NCBI RefSeq assembly: GCF_003610405.1
Contig: NZ_RAQC01000002.1
Coordinates: 124,001-188,000, forward strand
Length of the DNA: 64,000 nucleotides
From: Microbacterium sp. AG238
GTDB taxonomy: Bacteria; Actinomycetota; Actinomycetes; Actinomycetales; Microbacteriaceae
Reading direction: 5' to 3'
Shown: one piece after another, positions 26,251 to 34,988 of the stretch
Layout: each line of letters opens with the position of its first letter
How positions within the stretch are numbered: position 1 is the first letter of the stretch
Translations under genes and position numbers: made by a program
Notes under the pieces: model-generated
The model's input: the letters and a program-made list of their open reading frames with translations, nothing else
The model's database searches: none
Told to the model about the DNA's origin: nothing

Positions 26251-27077
26251 GCGCCCTGATCGCGCGAGAGACGTCGCCGGCCGGTCGCCGCGGCGGTGTG
26301 CGCGCGCTGTGGGCGGGCAACCCCGGTGCGGTCGTGCAGCGCGGTCTCATCGCGGCTCGGTCGTCGAGCTGGATCGTGGTGCTGTCGGGCTTCTTCGAGC
26401 CCGTGTTCTACCTCGCTTCGCTCGGGATCGGGCTCGGCGCCCTCATCGGCGACGTCGAGACTTCGTCGGGCACCGAGGTTCCGTACGCCGCGTACATCGC
26501 CCCGGCGCTGCTCGCGGTTTCGGCGATGAACGGCGCCGTGTACGACTCGACGTGGAACGTCTTCTTCAAGCTGAACTACGGCAAGCTCTACGAGGGCATG
26601 CTGTCGACGTCGCTCGGGCCGCTCGACGTCGCGCTCGGCGAGATCCTCTACGCGCTGCTCCGCGGTCTCGTCTATGCCACCGGCTTCATGATCATCATGC
26701 AGGTGCTCGGGCTCAACCTCGCATGGACCGCCGTGCTCGCTCTCCCGGCGGTGCTGCTCATCGCGTTCGGGTTCGCGAGCATCGGGATGGCCGTCACGAG
26801 CTACATGAAGACCTTCCAGCACATGGACTGGATCAACTTCGTGCTGCTGCCCATGTTCCTCTTCTCGGCGACCTTCTACCCGATCACGGTGTACCCCGAG
26901 TGGGTGCAGGTGATCGTGCAGGCGCTGCCGCTCTGGCACGGCGTCGAGCTGATCCGAGGATTGACGACCGGAATCCTCTCCGCCGGGATGCTGTGGCACG
27001 TGCTCTACTTCGTCGTGATGATCGGGCTCGGTCTGGTCTTCACCACGAAACGACTGCGAGCTCTGTTCCTCGACTGA
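26247..27077 (+). CDS. ABC-2 type transporter, permease 2
   Basis: A 276-residue membrane protein, paralogous in layout to permease 1: about six helices and the pattern FLFSATFYPITVYPEWVQVI followed by PLWHGVELIRG. The two permeases likely form a heterodimeric channel with the upstream ATPase. The stop at 27077 lies 9 bp from the stop of the convergent APH-like gene with no clear terminator between. Confidence 0.9.
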   Translation: MSALIARETSPAGRRGGVRALWAGNPGAVVQRGLIAARSSSWIVVLSGFFEPVFYLASLGIGLGALIGDVETSSGTEVPYAAYIAPALLAVSAMNGAVYDSTWNVFFKLNYGKLYEGMLSTSLGPLDVALGEILYALLRGLVYATGFMIIMQVLGLNLAWTAVLALPAVLLIAFGFASIGMAVTSYMKTFQHMDWINFVLLPMFLFSATFYPITVYPEWVQVIVQALPLWHGVELIRGLTTGILSAGMLWHVLYFVVMIGLGLVFTTKRLRALFLD

Positions 27078-27086
27078 CGCCGAGAC

Positions 27087-28016
27087 TCACCGCGCGGCAG
27101 CCTGCGCCTCCTCGCGGCGCCTCGATATCCAGGCCAGGACGTCCGGGGTGACGTAGTCGACGTGGCCCGCCTTCGGCCGAATGTCGGCCTCGAGTACCGC
27201 GAACGCCCACGCGCGCGCGACCGCCCACCGGGCGTCGTCGATGGGGGCCGATCGCGCGACATACGCGTCGTGCAGCGCGCGCCCGAAGCGAGGCAGCAAA
27301 TCGGGAGCCAGTGCGCTGCCCGGGGATGCCGGGGTGCTCGTGAGGCGGCCGATGAACTCGACGAGCGAGTGGGTCCTCGCGAGATCGAGCAGCGCGGGGC
27401 CACGGCGGGCGTTCGCCCAATCGATGACGCCGGAGACCTCGCTGTCGCGCACGATCACGTTGAACGGATGCAGGTCGAGGTGCAGCATGCTCTGTCGCGT
27501 GCCCTCGAAGGTCGCGTGCACGCTCGCTCGCGCCGCTGCCGTGGGCGGCATCGCCCAGGCCGCCGACCACGAAGGCAACGCCGAGACGTCGAGGTGCGCC
27601 GCGTGCAGGCGAGCCAGAACATCGCCGCACGCCGCTCCCCAGTGCTCAGCCTCGTCGGGAGCGCGTGCGAGGCGTCCTGCGAGCGTCTCGCCGTCGCAGA
27701 ATGCCACGATCGTGAGACGCCCGTCTCGTTGTCGCTCGTCATGCAGGACCGCGGGAACCGTCAGGCCGCCCTCAGAGGCCAGGCGCAGCGCCGTCGTTCC
27801 CACTGACCTCTCGTCGTCCGAGCCGCCCGGAGCCGACGGCGCCCACCGCGCGACCGCGTCGGGGATGCCGTCGCGGGTATGCACATGCCAGACACGGTCA
27901 CCGCTGGAGCCGGCTTCCATCGGGGTGATGAGCGCCTCCGCGGGACGAGTGACGACCCCCAGGGCGTCGACGATCCGTTCGACGATCCCGGGCGGAAGCG
28001 ATGATGCGGTGGCCAC
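27087..28016 (-). CDS. APH/ChoK-family phosphotransferase
   Basis: A 309-residue kinase-like protein of the aminoglycoside/choline phosphotransferase fold. The catalytic loop HLDLHPFNV (HxDxxxxN) and the metal-binding IDWANA (equivalent of DFG) are intact, so it is probably active. The N-lobe is poorly conserved, as usual. Such genes are common housekeeping or detoxification kinases in soil actinobacteria, so antibiotic resistance should not be assumed. The small molecule is unknown. Confidence 0.85.
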   Translation of the reverse strand: MATASSLPPGIVERIVDALGVVTRPAEALITPMEAGSSGDRVWHVHTRDGIPDAVARWAPSAPGGSDDERSVGTTALRLASEGGLTVPAVLHDERQRDGRLTIVAFCDGETLAGRLARAPDEAEHWGAACGDVLARLHAAHLDVSALPSWSAAWAMPPTAAARASVHATFEGTRQSMLHLDLHPFNVIVRDSEVSGVIDWANARRGPALLDLARTHSLVEFIGRLTSTPASPGSALAPDLLPRFGRALHDAYVARSAPIDDARWAVARAWAFAVLEADIRPKAGHVDYVTPDVLAWISRRREEAQAAAR

Positions 28017-28057
28017 GCGGCCACGCTATCCCGGCGCTGGTCCGTGACGCGACGAGG

Positions 28058-29038
28058 CTACGACTCGATGACCTCGCGCGCTTTCCGGATGCGCCGCGGA
28101 TTCACCGGATGCGTCGCGAGCACGACCTTGCCGCGCGAATGCAGCTTCTGGAGGTCGTCGTATGCCTCCGCGACGTCCGCGAGCGGGTAGAAGCCCGACA
28201 CGAGCGGCGAGACGACCCGCTTCTCGGCGAGCTCGACAACCTTCCGCAGCTGAGTCGTGCCGTGGGCGACGGCGTCGGGGCTGTCGGAGAGCAAGGCGAC
28301 CTCACGGTCGCGCCGATCGGCACTCGAGCGGAACTTCCCTGCGGGCACCCCCAGAGCCTCGGCCACCTCGCGCCCGTCCTGCCCGAAGTTGTCGATGAAC
28401 GCCGTCACGCCCCCGGGCGCGAGAGCGCGGATGCGCTCGACGATCCCTTCGCCGTAGCGCACCGGCTTGACGCCGAGCTGGCGCAGGTAGTCGAAGTTGC
28501 GCTCGCCGCAGGTGCCGATGACCCGGGCGCCGCGGTGCAGCGCGATCTGCGCCTCGATACTGCCGACCCCGCCTGCGGCCGCCGAGATGACGACGGTGTC
28601 GCCGGAGTCGATCTTGAGCTCGTCGAGGATGTCGAGCGCGGTGGTGCCCGCCAGATACAGCCCGCCAGCGATCTCGAAGGTCACGCCGCGCGGCTTGCGG
28701 ACCAGCCGGTCCACCCCGACCGTGAGGTGACTCGCATGCGCCCCCGATCGCACGTGGCCGACGACATCGGTGCCGACGGCGAACCCGCTGGTACCGGTGC
28801 CCGCCGCGATCACGGTGCCCGCGAAGCAGCTGCCCGAGCGGCGAGGAAAGGGATCGTCCCATTCCTTCTCGGCGCCCGATCGCACGAAGCCGTCGATGTG
28901 GTTGAGGCCCATCGTGATGATCTCGACCGTCACCTCTCCGGCCTCGGGCGCGGAAAGCGGACGTTTCACGAGACGCAGAACCTCGGGCCCGCCGGCCTGC
29001 TCGTACTCGACGACCGACGCCTCGGCGACCTTCTTCAT
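28058..29038 (-). CDS. NADPH:quinone-type MDR oxidoreductase
   Basis: A 326-residue medium-chain dehydrogenase/reductase without the structural zinc cysteines, as in quinone oxidoreductases. The GroES-like N-terminus (GPEVLRL, HIDGFVRSG) and the nucleotide-binding AAAGGVGSIEAQIAL are visible. The ATG at 29038 (MKKVAEASV) follows GGTGAGGAGCCCGTC; the longer frame upstream lacks a ribosome-binding site. A small dyad at 29048-29063 lies just ahead and may be an operator. Confidence 0.9.
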   Translation of the reverse strand: MKKVAEASVVEYEQAGGPEVLRLVKRPLSAPEAGEVTVEIITMGLNHIDGFVRSGAEKEWDDPFPRRSGSCFAGTVIAAGTGTSGFAVGTDVVGHVRSGAHASHLTVGVDRLVRKPRGVTFEIAGGLYLAGTTALDILDELKIDSGDTVVISAAAGGVGSIEAQIALHRGARVIGTCGERNFDYLRQLGVKPVRYGEGIVERIRALAPGGVTAFIDNFGQDGREVAEALGVPAGKFRSSADRRDREVALLSDSPDAVAHGTTQLRKVVELAEKRVVSPLVSGFYPLADVAEAYDDLQKLHSRGKVVLATHPVNPRRIRKAREVIES

Positions 29039-29047
29039 GACGGGCTC

Positions 29048-29063
29048 CTCACCTGAATGTGAG
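29048..29063. promoter_or_regulatory. Small dyad upstream of the MDR oxidoreductase
   Basis: CTCAC and GTGAG flank a 6-nt spacer, starting 10 bp from the start codon in a stretch that is less GC-rich than its surroundings. It could be an operator for a TetR- or MarR-type regulator not in this window. The arms are short, so chance is possible. Confidence 0.3.
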
Positions 29064-29110
29064 TCAGACAGTAGACCGCGCGTGATGAGGTGGGGAGACC
29101 TTGACAACGA

Positions 29111-29144
29111 CGGATGCCGCGAGCCCGAAGGCCCGCGGCATCCG
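29111..29144 (-). terminator. GGATGCC-type hairpin after the MHS transporter gene
   Basis: CGGATGCCGCG (29111-29121) pairs perfectly with CGCGGCATCCG (29134-29144) around a 12-nt loop, 18 bp past the transporter stop. On the minus strand it is followed by TCGTTGTC, a weak U-rich tail. Confidence 0.75.
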
Positions 29145-29161
29145 TTCGTTCGCCGTGGCGA

Positions 29162-30604
29162 TCAGCGGGTGGCCGCCGCCTCGCCGATGTTGGTGTCGTA
29201 CTCGGAGTCCTTGGTCTCCTTCGACAGCCACAGCGCGATGAAGGTGAGCACCGCCGACGCCGTGAGATAGACGCCGACGAGCCAGGTCGAGCCGCCCGCG
29301 AGCGCCCACAGGGTCGTCGCGATGCTGGGCGCGACGGCCGCGCCGAGGATCGACGCCACGTTGTACGAGATGGCCGAGCCGGTGTAGCGCACGTTGGTCG
29401 GGAACAGCTCGGGCAGCAGCGCGCCCATCGGGCCGAAGGTCGCGCCCATGAGCATGAACCCGAGCACGAGGAATGCCTGCACGAGGGCTCCGGTGAACTT
29501 CGGGTCGAGCTGCGGCGCGAGGAAGACCGCGAACAGCAGGCCGAAAACCGCGATGACCCCGGTGACCCACAGCAGCAGCTTGCGCCGGCCGATGGAGTCG
29601 GCCACGGGGCCCGACAGCAGGGTGAAGATGCCGAAGAAGATCACGCCGACGATCTGCATGATGACGAAGTCGGTGAACCCGAACCCGAGGCCGGGGACGT
29701 AGGCCGCCGCGTCGAAGGCCGCCCCCGATGCCTCGGCGGTCGCCTGCGCGGTCTCGAGGGTCGGCTTGGTGCCGTACGCGAGGGTGAAGCTCGTCATCAG
29801 GTAGAAGAGCACGTAGGTGGCGAGCATGATGAACGTGCCGAGGATGAGCGCCCGCCAGTGCCCGCGGACGACGGACCCGAGCGGGAACTTGCGGATGGCA
29901 CCGGTCTTCTCCGCCTTGGCGAACGTCTCGCTCTCGACGAGCTTGAGACGCACCCACAGGCCGACGATGACCATGACGGCCGAGAACAGGAACGGCACGC
30001 GCCAGCCCCAGGCGAGGAACTCCTCGGATCGCTGGGCCGGGCCGTCGGGGTGCGGCAGCGCGAAGTAGATCACGAGGAAGACCGAGTTGGCGATGATGAA
30101 GCCGATCGGGGCGCCCAGCTGGGGGAAGGTGCCGTACCAGGCGCGCTTGCCCTTCGGTGCGTTCTCGGTCGCGACGAGGGCGGCTCCCGACCACTCGCCG
30201 CCGAGGGCGAAGCCCTGAGCGAGACGCAGCACGAGGAGCAGCAGCGCCGCCCACCAGCCGATGTCGTTGAAGGTGGGGAGGCATCCGATGAGGATCGTTG
30301 CGATACCCATCGTCAGGAGCGACGCGACGAGGGTGGCCTTACGGCCGAACTTGTCGCCGAAGTGGCCGAAGACGACGGCACCGATGGGTCGGGCGACCAT
30401 CGCGGCGCCGAAGACCGCGAACGAGGCGAGGAGCGACGCGGTGTCGTCATCGCTCGGGAAGAAGAGGATCGGGAAGACCAGGACGGCCGCGGTCGCGTAG
30501 ACGTAGAAGTCGTAGAACTCGATCGTGGTGCCGACGAGGCTGGCGGTGATGACGCGGGAGCGGGGGTTCGCGGGCGCGGCGGGGGCCGCGGTGGCGGATG
30601 ACAT
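29162..30604 (-). CDS. MFS transporter, metabolite:H+ symporter (MHS) family
   Basis: A 480-residue membrane protein with about twelve helices. The first helix has the MHS-type TIEFYDFYVYATA, the loop between helices 2 and 3 reads GHFGDKFGRKATL, and LRLAQGFALGGEWSGAA is the family hallmark before helix 5. Relatives take up osmolytes (ProP), shikimate (ShiA), citrate or other carboxylates with protons; the substrate cannot be assigned. It stands alone, with a hairpin terminator behind it. Confidence 0.92.
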   Translation of the reverse strand: MSSATAAPAAPANPRSRVITASLVGTTIEFYDFYVYATAAVLVFPILFFPSDDDTASLLASFAVFGAAMVARPIGAVVFGHFGDKFGRKATLVASLLTMGIATILIGCLPTFNDIGWWAALLLLVLRLAQGFALGGEWSGAALVATENAPKGKRAWYGTFPQLGAPIGFIIANSVFLVIYFALPHPDGPAQRSEEFLAWGWRVPFLFSAVMVIVGLWVRLKLVESETFAKAEKTGAIRKFPLGSVVRGHWRALILGTFIMLATYVLFYLMTSFTLAYGTKPTLETAQATAEASGAAFDAAAYVPGLGFGFTDFVIMQIVGVIFFGIFTLLSGPVADSIGRRKLLLWVTGVIAVFGLLFAVFLAPQLDPKFTGALVQAFLVLGFMLMGATFGPMGALLPELFPTNVRYTGSAISYNVASILGAAVAPSIATTLWALAGGSTWLVGVYLTASAVLTFIALWLSKETKDSEYDTNIGEAAATR

Positions 30605-30759
30605 GTGCGGTGTGATGCCTGTCTGGGAGAACGGGTGAGCGCCCTCGTGGGAGCGTGCCGGTGGGCGGACGTCCGAGCGGGGTGGTGCGGCGGACGTTCG
30701 ACGCGGGGATCACCGGCGGCGTCGACGGTGTCGGCGACGCACGATCGTCCATTCTACGG

Positions 30760-30796
30760 CGGATGCCGCGACCCGGGGTCCGAGTCGCGGCATCCG
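30760..30796 (-). terminator. GGATGCC-type hairpin after the small membrane protein gene
   Basis: CGGATGCCGCGAC (30760-30772) pairs perfectly with GTCGCGGCATCCG (30784-30796) around an 11-nt loop. It begins 29 bp past the stop of the minus-strand gene at 30825 and uses the same stem words as the hairpin at 29111-29144. Confidence 0.75.
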
Positions 30797-30824
30797 CTTG
30801 CCTGGTGGGCCGTGGCCCGGGTCG

Positions 30825-31175
30825 TCAGCGCCAGAGCACCGCGATCGCGACGTTCGCCACCGTGCCGAGTCCGATGAGCCAGAAGATCGCGGCGGGGACC
30901 GACTGCGTGCGCTTCTGGCGGGCTGAGCCGATGCCCAGAAGCGCGCCGATCACGAGCAGGATGACGAGTTTGACGGTGATCTTGACGTAGTTGAACTCGT
31001 GGTCGGTGCCCCACGGCGCTGCCAGAGCGAGCCCGGCGACCCCGGCGACGAGCAGGCCGTAGCTCATGACCCGGGTGATGCGGCGGGCTCCGAGGGCTTC
31101 GACGAGCCAAGCGCCGAAGAGCGTGGCGAAACCGATGAGGTGGACGACGAGGACGATTCCGCGGAGCGTTTCCAT
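30825..31175 (-). CDS. Small four-helix membrane protein, function unknown
   Basis: A 116-residue protein with four predicted helices (about 5-25, 37-56, 65-83 and 94-114) and short loops. No family was recognised with certainty. It has no enzyme motif; a TDHEFNYVKI loop lies between helices 2 and 3. The start at 31175 is close to the end of the riboflavin operon, and a hairpin follows the stop, so it is probably a single-gene transcript. Confidence 0.75.
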   Translation of the reverse strand: METLRGIVLVVHLIGFATLFGAWLVEALGARRITRVMSYGLLVAGVAGLALAAPWGTDHEFNYVKITVKLVILLVIGALLGIGSARQKRTQSVPAAIFWLIGLGTVANVAIAVLWR

Positions 31176-31215
31176 ACCCTCAGCCTAGCTGAAGGTATGG
31201 AAGCCCGAAACGACG

Positions 31216-31689
31216 TCAGCCGCGGAACGAACGCAGCGTCAGCGCGGTGCGCAGCGCGGCATCCGCAGCCTCGGCGCCCTTGTCCTCCTTCGAACCGGGC
31301 AGGCCCGCCCGATCGATGCCCTGCTGCTCGTCGTCGAGGGTGAGCACTCCGAATCCGACCGGCTTGCCCGTGTCGATGGCGACACGGGTCAGCCCGTCGG
31401 TGGCTGCCGAGGAGACGAAGTCGAAGTGCGGTGTTCCGCCGCGGATGATGACGCCGAGGGCGACGACCGCGTCGGCGCCGGAATCGAGCGCCGCCTTGGC
31501 CACGACCGGCAGCTCGAACGAACCCGGCACGCGCACGAGCCGCCAGGCCGCACCGGACTCCTCGAGCACGCGTTCCGCGCCGGCGATGAGGCCGTCGGTG
31601 ATGACGTCGTGCCATTGGCCGGCGACGACGACGACCTTCAGGTCGGTCGCGTCGATCTGCTGGCGTTCGGGGGCGCCGTGTCCGCTCAT
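31216..31689 (-). CDS. ribH: 6,7-dimethyl-8-ribityllumazine synthase
   Basis: A 157-residue enzyme that joins 5-amino-6-ribitylaminouracil with dihydroxybutanone phosphate, the step before riboflavin synthase. VPGSFELPV at about 54-62 and [16 protein letters not shown] near 83-98 contain the substrate-binding and catalytic His residues. The ATG at 31689 overlaps the ribBA stop by 4 nt. It is the last gene of the operon; subunits of this family form pentamers or 60-mers. Confidence 0.96.
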   Translation of the reverse strand: MSGHGAPERQQIDATDLKVVVVAGQWHDVITDGLIAGAERVLEESGAAWRLVRVPGSFELPVVAKAALDSGADAVVALGVIIRGGTPHFDFVSSAATDGLTRVAIDTGKPVGFGVLTLDDEQQGIDRAGLPGSKEDKGAEAADAALRTALTLRSFRG

Positions 31690-33017
31690 GCGATGTTCTC
31701 CGAGTTCTGTCGGGAGTCGGTGGTCTCGTCGGCTGCGCCGGTGGACGTGGCGGCGACCGTGCCGCGGGCGAGTGCCGCGCTCAGCTCGGCATCGTCGATG
31801 ATGTGGCCCATGCGGTCGCGCTTCGTCGCGAGGTACTGGTGGTTGTTGGCACCGACTCCGACGAGCAGCGGTACCTGGTCGGCGATGTCGAGGCCCAGGG
31901 CGCGCAGCTGCGACACCTTGTCGGAGTTGTTCGTCAGCAGTCGGATGCTGCCCACGCCGAGGTCGGCGAGGATGCCGGCCGCAGCCGCGTAATCCCGGGC
32001 ATCGGCGGGAAGCCCGAGCGCGAGGTTCGCGTCGAGGGTGTCGAGCCCGCGCTCCTGCAGCTGGTAGGCGCGCAGCTTGTTGATGAGGCCGATGCCACGA
32101 CCTTCGTGACCGCGCATGTAGATGACGATGCCGCCCTCGCGGTCGATCGCGTCGAGGGCCGCATCCAGCTGCGGTCCGCACTCGCACTTGAGCGAGCCGA
32201 ACGCCTCGCCCGTCAGGCACTCCGAGTGCACGCGCACGAGCGGGGCGGCATCGGTGAGATCGCCCGAGACGACGGCGATGTGGTCGGTCCCGGTGACGCG
32301 GTCCTTGTAGGCGAGGAAGCGGAACGCACCGTGCGAGGTCGGCACCTGCGCCTCCGCACGCAGGCTCACGCGGCGGCGGTTGGCCGCGGCGCCGCCGGCG
32401 GGGCGTGGATCCGTCTCCTCGAGGTGGGCGATGAGCTGCTCGATCGTGATGACGGGGATGCCGTCGCGCTCGCCGAGCTCGAGCAGTCCCGGCATCCGCA
32501 TCATCGAGCCGTCGTCGGCGACGATCTCGGCGATCGCGCCGACCGGCTCGAGACCGGCGAGCTGCATGAGCTCGACGGCGGCCTCGGTGTGACCGCTGCG
32601 CTCGCGGACGCCCCCCTCGACGGCGCGCAGGGGCAGGATGTGCCCCGGACGGATGACGCTGCCGGGCGTGGAGGCGGGGTCGGCGAGCACCGTGAGGGTG
32701 CGGGCGCGGTCGGCGGCGCTGATCCCGGTCGTCACGCCCTCGGCCGCGTCGACCGAGACGGTGTAAGCGGTGCCGCGGGCGTCCTCGTTCGTCTCGACCA
32801 TCGGGGGGAGGTCGAGACGGTCGGCCCACTCGGCGGGCATGGGAGCGCAGATGAACCCGCTCGAGTGGCGGACCGTCCACGCGATCCACTCGGGAGTGGC
32901 GAGAGCGGCCGACAGGATGACGTCGCCTTCGTTCTCGCGGTTCTCATCGTCGGCGACGATGATCGGCTTTCCGGCCCGCAGCGCGTCGAGCGCCTCGGAG
33001 AGGGGAGAAAGGCTCAT
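31686..33017 (-). CDS. ribBA: Bifunctional DHBP synthase/GTP cyclohydrolase II
   Basis: A 443-residue fusion enzyme that supplies both starting branches of riboflavin synthesis. The N-terminal RibB part (about 1-205) has [10 protein letters not shown] and the [11 protein letters not shown] segment. The C-terminal RibA part has the zinc cysteines in [17 protein letters not shown] and the catalytic [10 protein letters not shown]. Some actinobacterial fusions have an inactive half; here the visible motifs of both halves are intact. An Ala/Thr-rich tail of about 20 residues follows the conserved end. It overlaps ribE and ribH by 4 nt. Confidence 0.95.
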   Translation of the reverse strand: MSLSPLSEALDALRAGKPIIVADDENRENEGDVILSAALATPEWIAWTVRHSSGFICAPMPAEWADRLDLPPMVETNEDARGTAYTVSVDAAEGVTTGISAADRARTLTVLADPASTPGSVIRPGHILPLRAVEGGVRERSGHTEAAVELMQLAGLEPVGAIAEIVADDGSMMRMPGLLELGERDGIPVITIEQLIAHLEETDPRPAGGAAANRRRVSLRAEAQVPTSHGAFRFLAYKDRVTGTDHIAVVSGDLTDAAPLVRVHSECLTGEAFGSLKCECGPQLDAALDAIDREGGIVIYMRGHEGRGIGLINKLRAYQLQERGLDTLDANLALGLPADARDYAAAAGILADLGVGSIRLLTNNSDKVSQLRALGLDIADQVPLLVGVGANNHQYLATKRDRMGHIIDDAELSAALARGTVAATSTGAADETTDSRQNSENIA

Positions 33018-33646
33018 CGGGAGCCTCCTTCGTTCGAGAGGGTGGTGAATGCCAGCAACCGCTGGACGTGTCGGGCGAGGATGTCGGTCTCGAGGTTGAC
33101 CGCGTCGCCGGCGACACGGTCGCCGAGCGTCGTCGCGGCGAGGGTCGCGGGGATGAGCGAGACCTCGAGCCAGGCCTGCGGTGCGGTCGCCGTGCTCACA
33201 TCGCTCACCGTCAGCGAGACGCCGTCGACCGTGATCGAGCCCTTATCGACGACGAGCGGTGCCAGGTCGGCAGGCACCGAGATGCGCAGCACGCGCCACT
33301 GCTCACCGGGACGCACCTCCAGCACGCGGCCGAGGCCGTCGACGTGCCCCTGGACGATGTGCCCGCCCAGACGGGTGTGTGCCGCAAGGGCGCGCTCCAG
33401 GTTCACGGCGCGGCCCGGTTCGATGCCCGTCAGGCTCGACACGTCGAGCGTCTGGCGCATCACGTCGGCCGTGAACCAATCGTCGCCCTGGTCGACCACC
33501 GTGAGGCAGACGCCGCTGACGGCGATCGAGTCGCCGTGCCCGGCATCCGACACCGCCTTCGGCGCGCGCACGGTGATCCGGACGCCGTCGCCCGACGGCT
33601 CGACGGCGACGACCTCGCCGATCTCTTCGATGATTCCGGTGAACAT
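33014..33646 (-). CDS. ribE: Riboflavin synthase, alpha subunit
   Basis: A 210-residue enzyme that dismutates two lumazines into riboflavin and the pyrimidine. Two tandem lumazine-binding repeats are visible: MFTGIIEEIG with IAVSGVCLTV in the first, and GHIVQGHVDG with ITVDGVSLTV in the second. The ATG shares one base with the ribD stop (TGATG) and the stop overlaps ribBA by 4 nt, so the operon is tightly coupled. The symbol ribC is used in some species. Confidence 0.95.
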   Translation of the reverse strand: MFTGIIEEIGEVVAVEPSGDGVRITVRAPKAVSDAGHGDSIAVSGVCLTVVDQGDDWFTADVMRQTLDVSSLTGIEPGRAVNLERALAAHTRLGGHIVQGHVDGLGRVLEVRPGEQWRVLRISVPADLAPLVVDKGSITVDGVSLTVSDVSTATAPQAWLEVSLIPATLAATTLGDRVAGDAVNLETDILARHVQRLLAFTTLSNEGGSR

Positions 33647-34728
33647 CAGGCGTCTCCTTCGGAGGGGGATGTCGGGGGCACGGGGGAGGCGACGATCAGC
33701 AGGTCGTCGCCGAGGGGCTCGACCGAGCTCACCCGCAGGCGTCGCTGGTCCGCGATCGTCTCGACGCCGAGCGAACGCAGTGCGGGACGGTCGTCGCCGG
33801 CCGATCCGGAGCCGATGAGGGTCGGCGCGATGTATGCGAGGATCTCGTCCGCGAGCCCGGCCCGCACGAACGCGCTCGCGATGGTCGGGCCGCCCTCGAC
33901 GAAGACGCGCTGCACGCCGAGTTCCCGCAATTGCGTCATCAGCGAGGGCCCGTCGGGGCTCTCGCCGCCCAGGTTCTCGCCGTCGCGGTGAAGCAGCGGC
34001 ATCGGATGACGGCGCACCAGGGCGTCGTCGGGCACGGACCGCTGACCGAGCACGACGGGCATCGGCTGCCGGTCGTAGAGGGTGCCGTCGGGACGCCGAG
34101 CGGTCAGGGCGGGATCGTCGGCGAGGAGGGTACCCGTTCCCACCACGATGGCGTCCGCCTCGCTGCGGCGGCGATGGACGTCTGCTCGTGCGACCGGGCC
34201 GGTGATCCATTGGCTCGTGCCATCAGGGGCCGCCGCGCGCCCGTCGAGCGACTGCGCCCACTTCACGGTGACGTGCGGTCGGCCGAGGCGCTGCACGGTG
34301 AGCCAGTCGTGGATGAGCGCGTGACCGTCGTCGCCCAGCACTCCGCCCTCGATATCGACGCCGGCATCCCGCAGACGCCGGGCTCCACCGGCCGACGCGT
34401 CGCCCGGGTCGGAGACGGAGTAGACCACGCGCGCCACGCCGGCCTCGATGAGGGCGAGCGCGCACGGGCCCGTGCGGCCGGTGTGGTTGCAGGGCTCGAG
34501 ACTCACGACGGCAGTCGCGCCACGCGCCGCGCCCGCGGGCAGCTGCGACAGCGCATCCACCTCGGCGTGCGGCGTGCCGGCGCCGCGGTGCCAGCCCTCG
34601 GCGAGCACGGAGCCGTCGGCGGCGAGCAGCACGGCGCCGACCTGGGGGTTCAGTCCGCGCGGACCGTTGCCGGCGAGCTCGAAAGCGCGACGCATCGCGG
34701 CGATCTCGCGGTCGGTGGTGCCCGGCAT
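33646..34728 (-). CDS. ribD: Riboflavin deaminase/reductase
   Basis: A 360-residue bifunctional enzyme. The N-terminal deaminase (about 1-145) has zinc ligands in HAEVDAL and EPCNHTGRTGPC. The C-terminal reductase follows with KWAQSLDGRAA and VFVEGGPTIAS. It is first in the operon, 59 nt behind an FMN riboswitch. The ATG at 34728 follows GAAGGACGAAGG on the minus strand. The open frame upstream crosses the riboswitch and is not coding. Confidence 0.95.
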   Translation of the reverse strand: MPGTTDREIAAMRRAFELAGNGPRGLNPQVGAVLLAADGSVLAEGWHRGAGTPHAEVDALSQLPAGAARGATAVVSLEPCNHTGRTGPCALALIEAGVARVVYSVSDPGDASAGGARRLRDAGVDIEGGVLGDDGHALIHDWLTVQRLGRPHVTVKWAQSLDGRAAAPDGTSQWITGPVARADVHRRRSEADAIVVGTGTLLADDPALTARRPDGTLYDRQPMPVVLGQRSVPDDALVRRHPMPLLHRDGENLGGESPDGPSLMTQLRELGVQRVFVEGGPTIASAFVRAGLADEILAYIAPTLIGSGSAGDDRPALRSLGVETIADQRRLRVSSVEPLGDDLLIVASPVPPTSPSEGDA

Positions 34729-34771
34729 CCTTCGTCCTTCGGTCAGTCTCCGGGGACGCGGGCGGGCGCGC

Positions 34772-34787
34772 GCAGCGCGAACGCTGC
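34772..34787 (-). promoter_or_regulatory. UUCG-type hairpin behind the FMN aptamer
   Basis: On the minus strand GCAGCG-TTCG-CGCTGC forms a perfect six-base-pair stem with a UUCG tetraloop immediately 3' of the aptamer's closing stem. It may be part of the expression platform, either as a switch partner or as a pause element. Confidence 0.5.
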
Positions 34788-34930
34788 CGTGCTTCCTCTC
34801 ATCCGGACTAGCGACTCGCGTCGCATCACCGTCGGTCCCGGAATTCCACCGGATCAACCTCTCGGCCCGAGGGCCTCGAGGGTCGCGGACTCTCACCGCC
34901 GGTTCGGATTCTCACCGACCCCGGAGCACG
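34788..34930 (-). ncRNA. FMN riboswitch (RFN element)
   Basis: Read on the minus strand, the conserved RFN blocks occur in order: GGGGTCGGTGAGAATCC, CCGGCGGTGAGAGTCC, GATCCGGTGGAATTCCGG, GACCGACGGTGATGC and TAGTCCGGATGAGAGG. The closing stem is CGTGCT with AGCACG. FMN binding to this class lowers expression of riboflavin genes. Here it controls ribD-ribE-ribBA-ribH. A possible -10 box (TACGAT on the minus strand) lies at 34942-34947. Confidence 0.96.
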
Positions 34931-34988
34931 TTCAATACTCCGATCGTACTCAACGCGCGCGCGTCCGCGGCATTCCCGACTTCCGCCG

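Noticed and set aside
27087..28016. Aminoglycoside resistance gene
   Set aside because: The fold and motifs fit the broad APH/choline kinase family, but nothing points to a specific antibiotic and there are no mobile elements around it.
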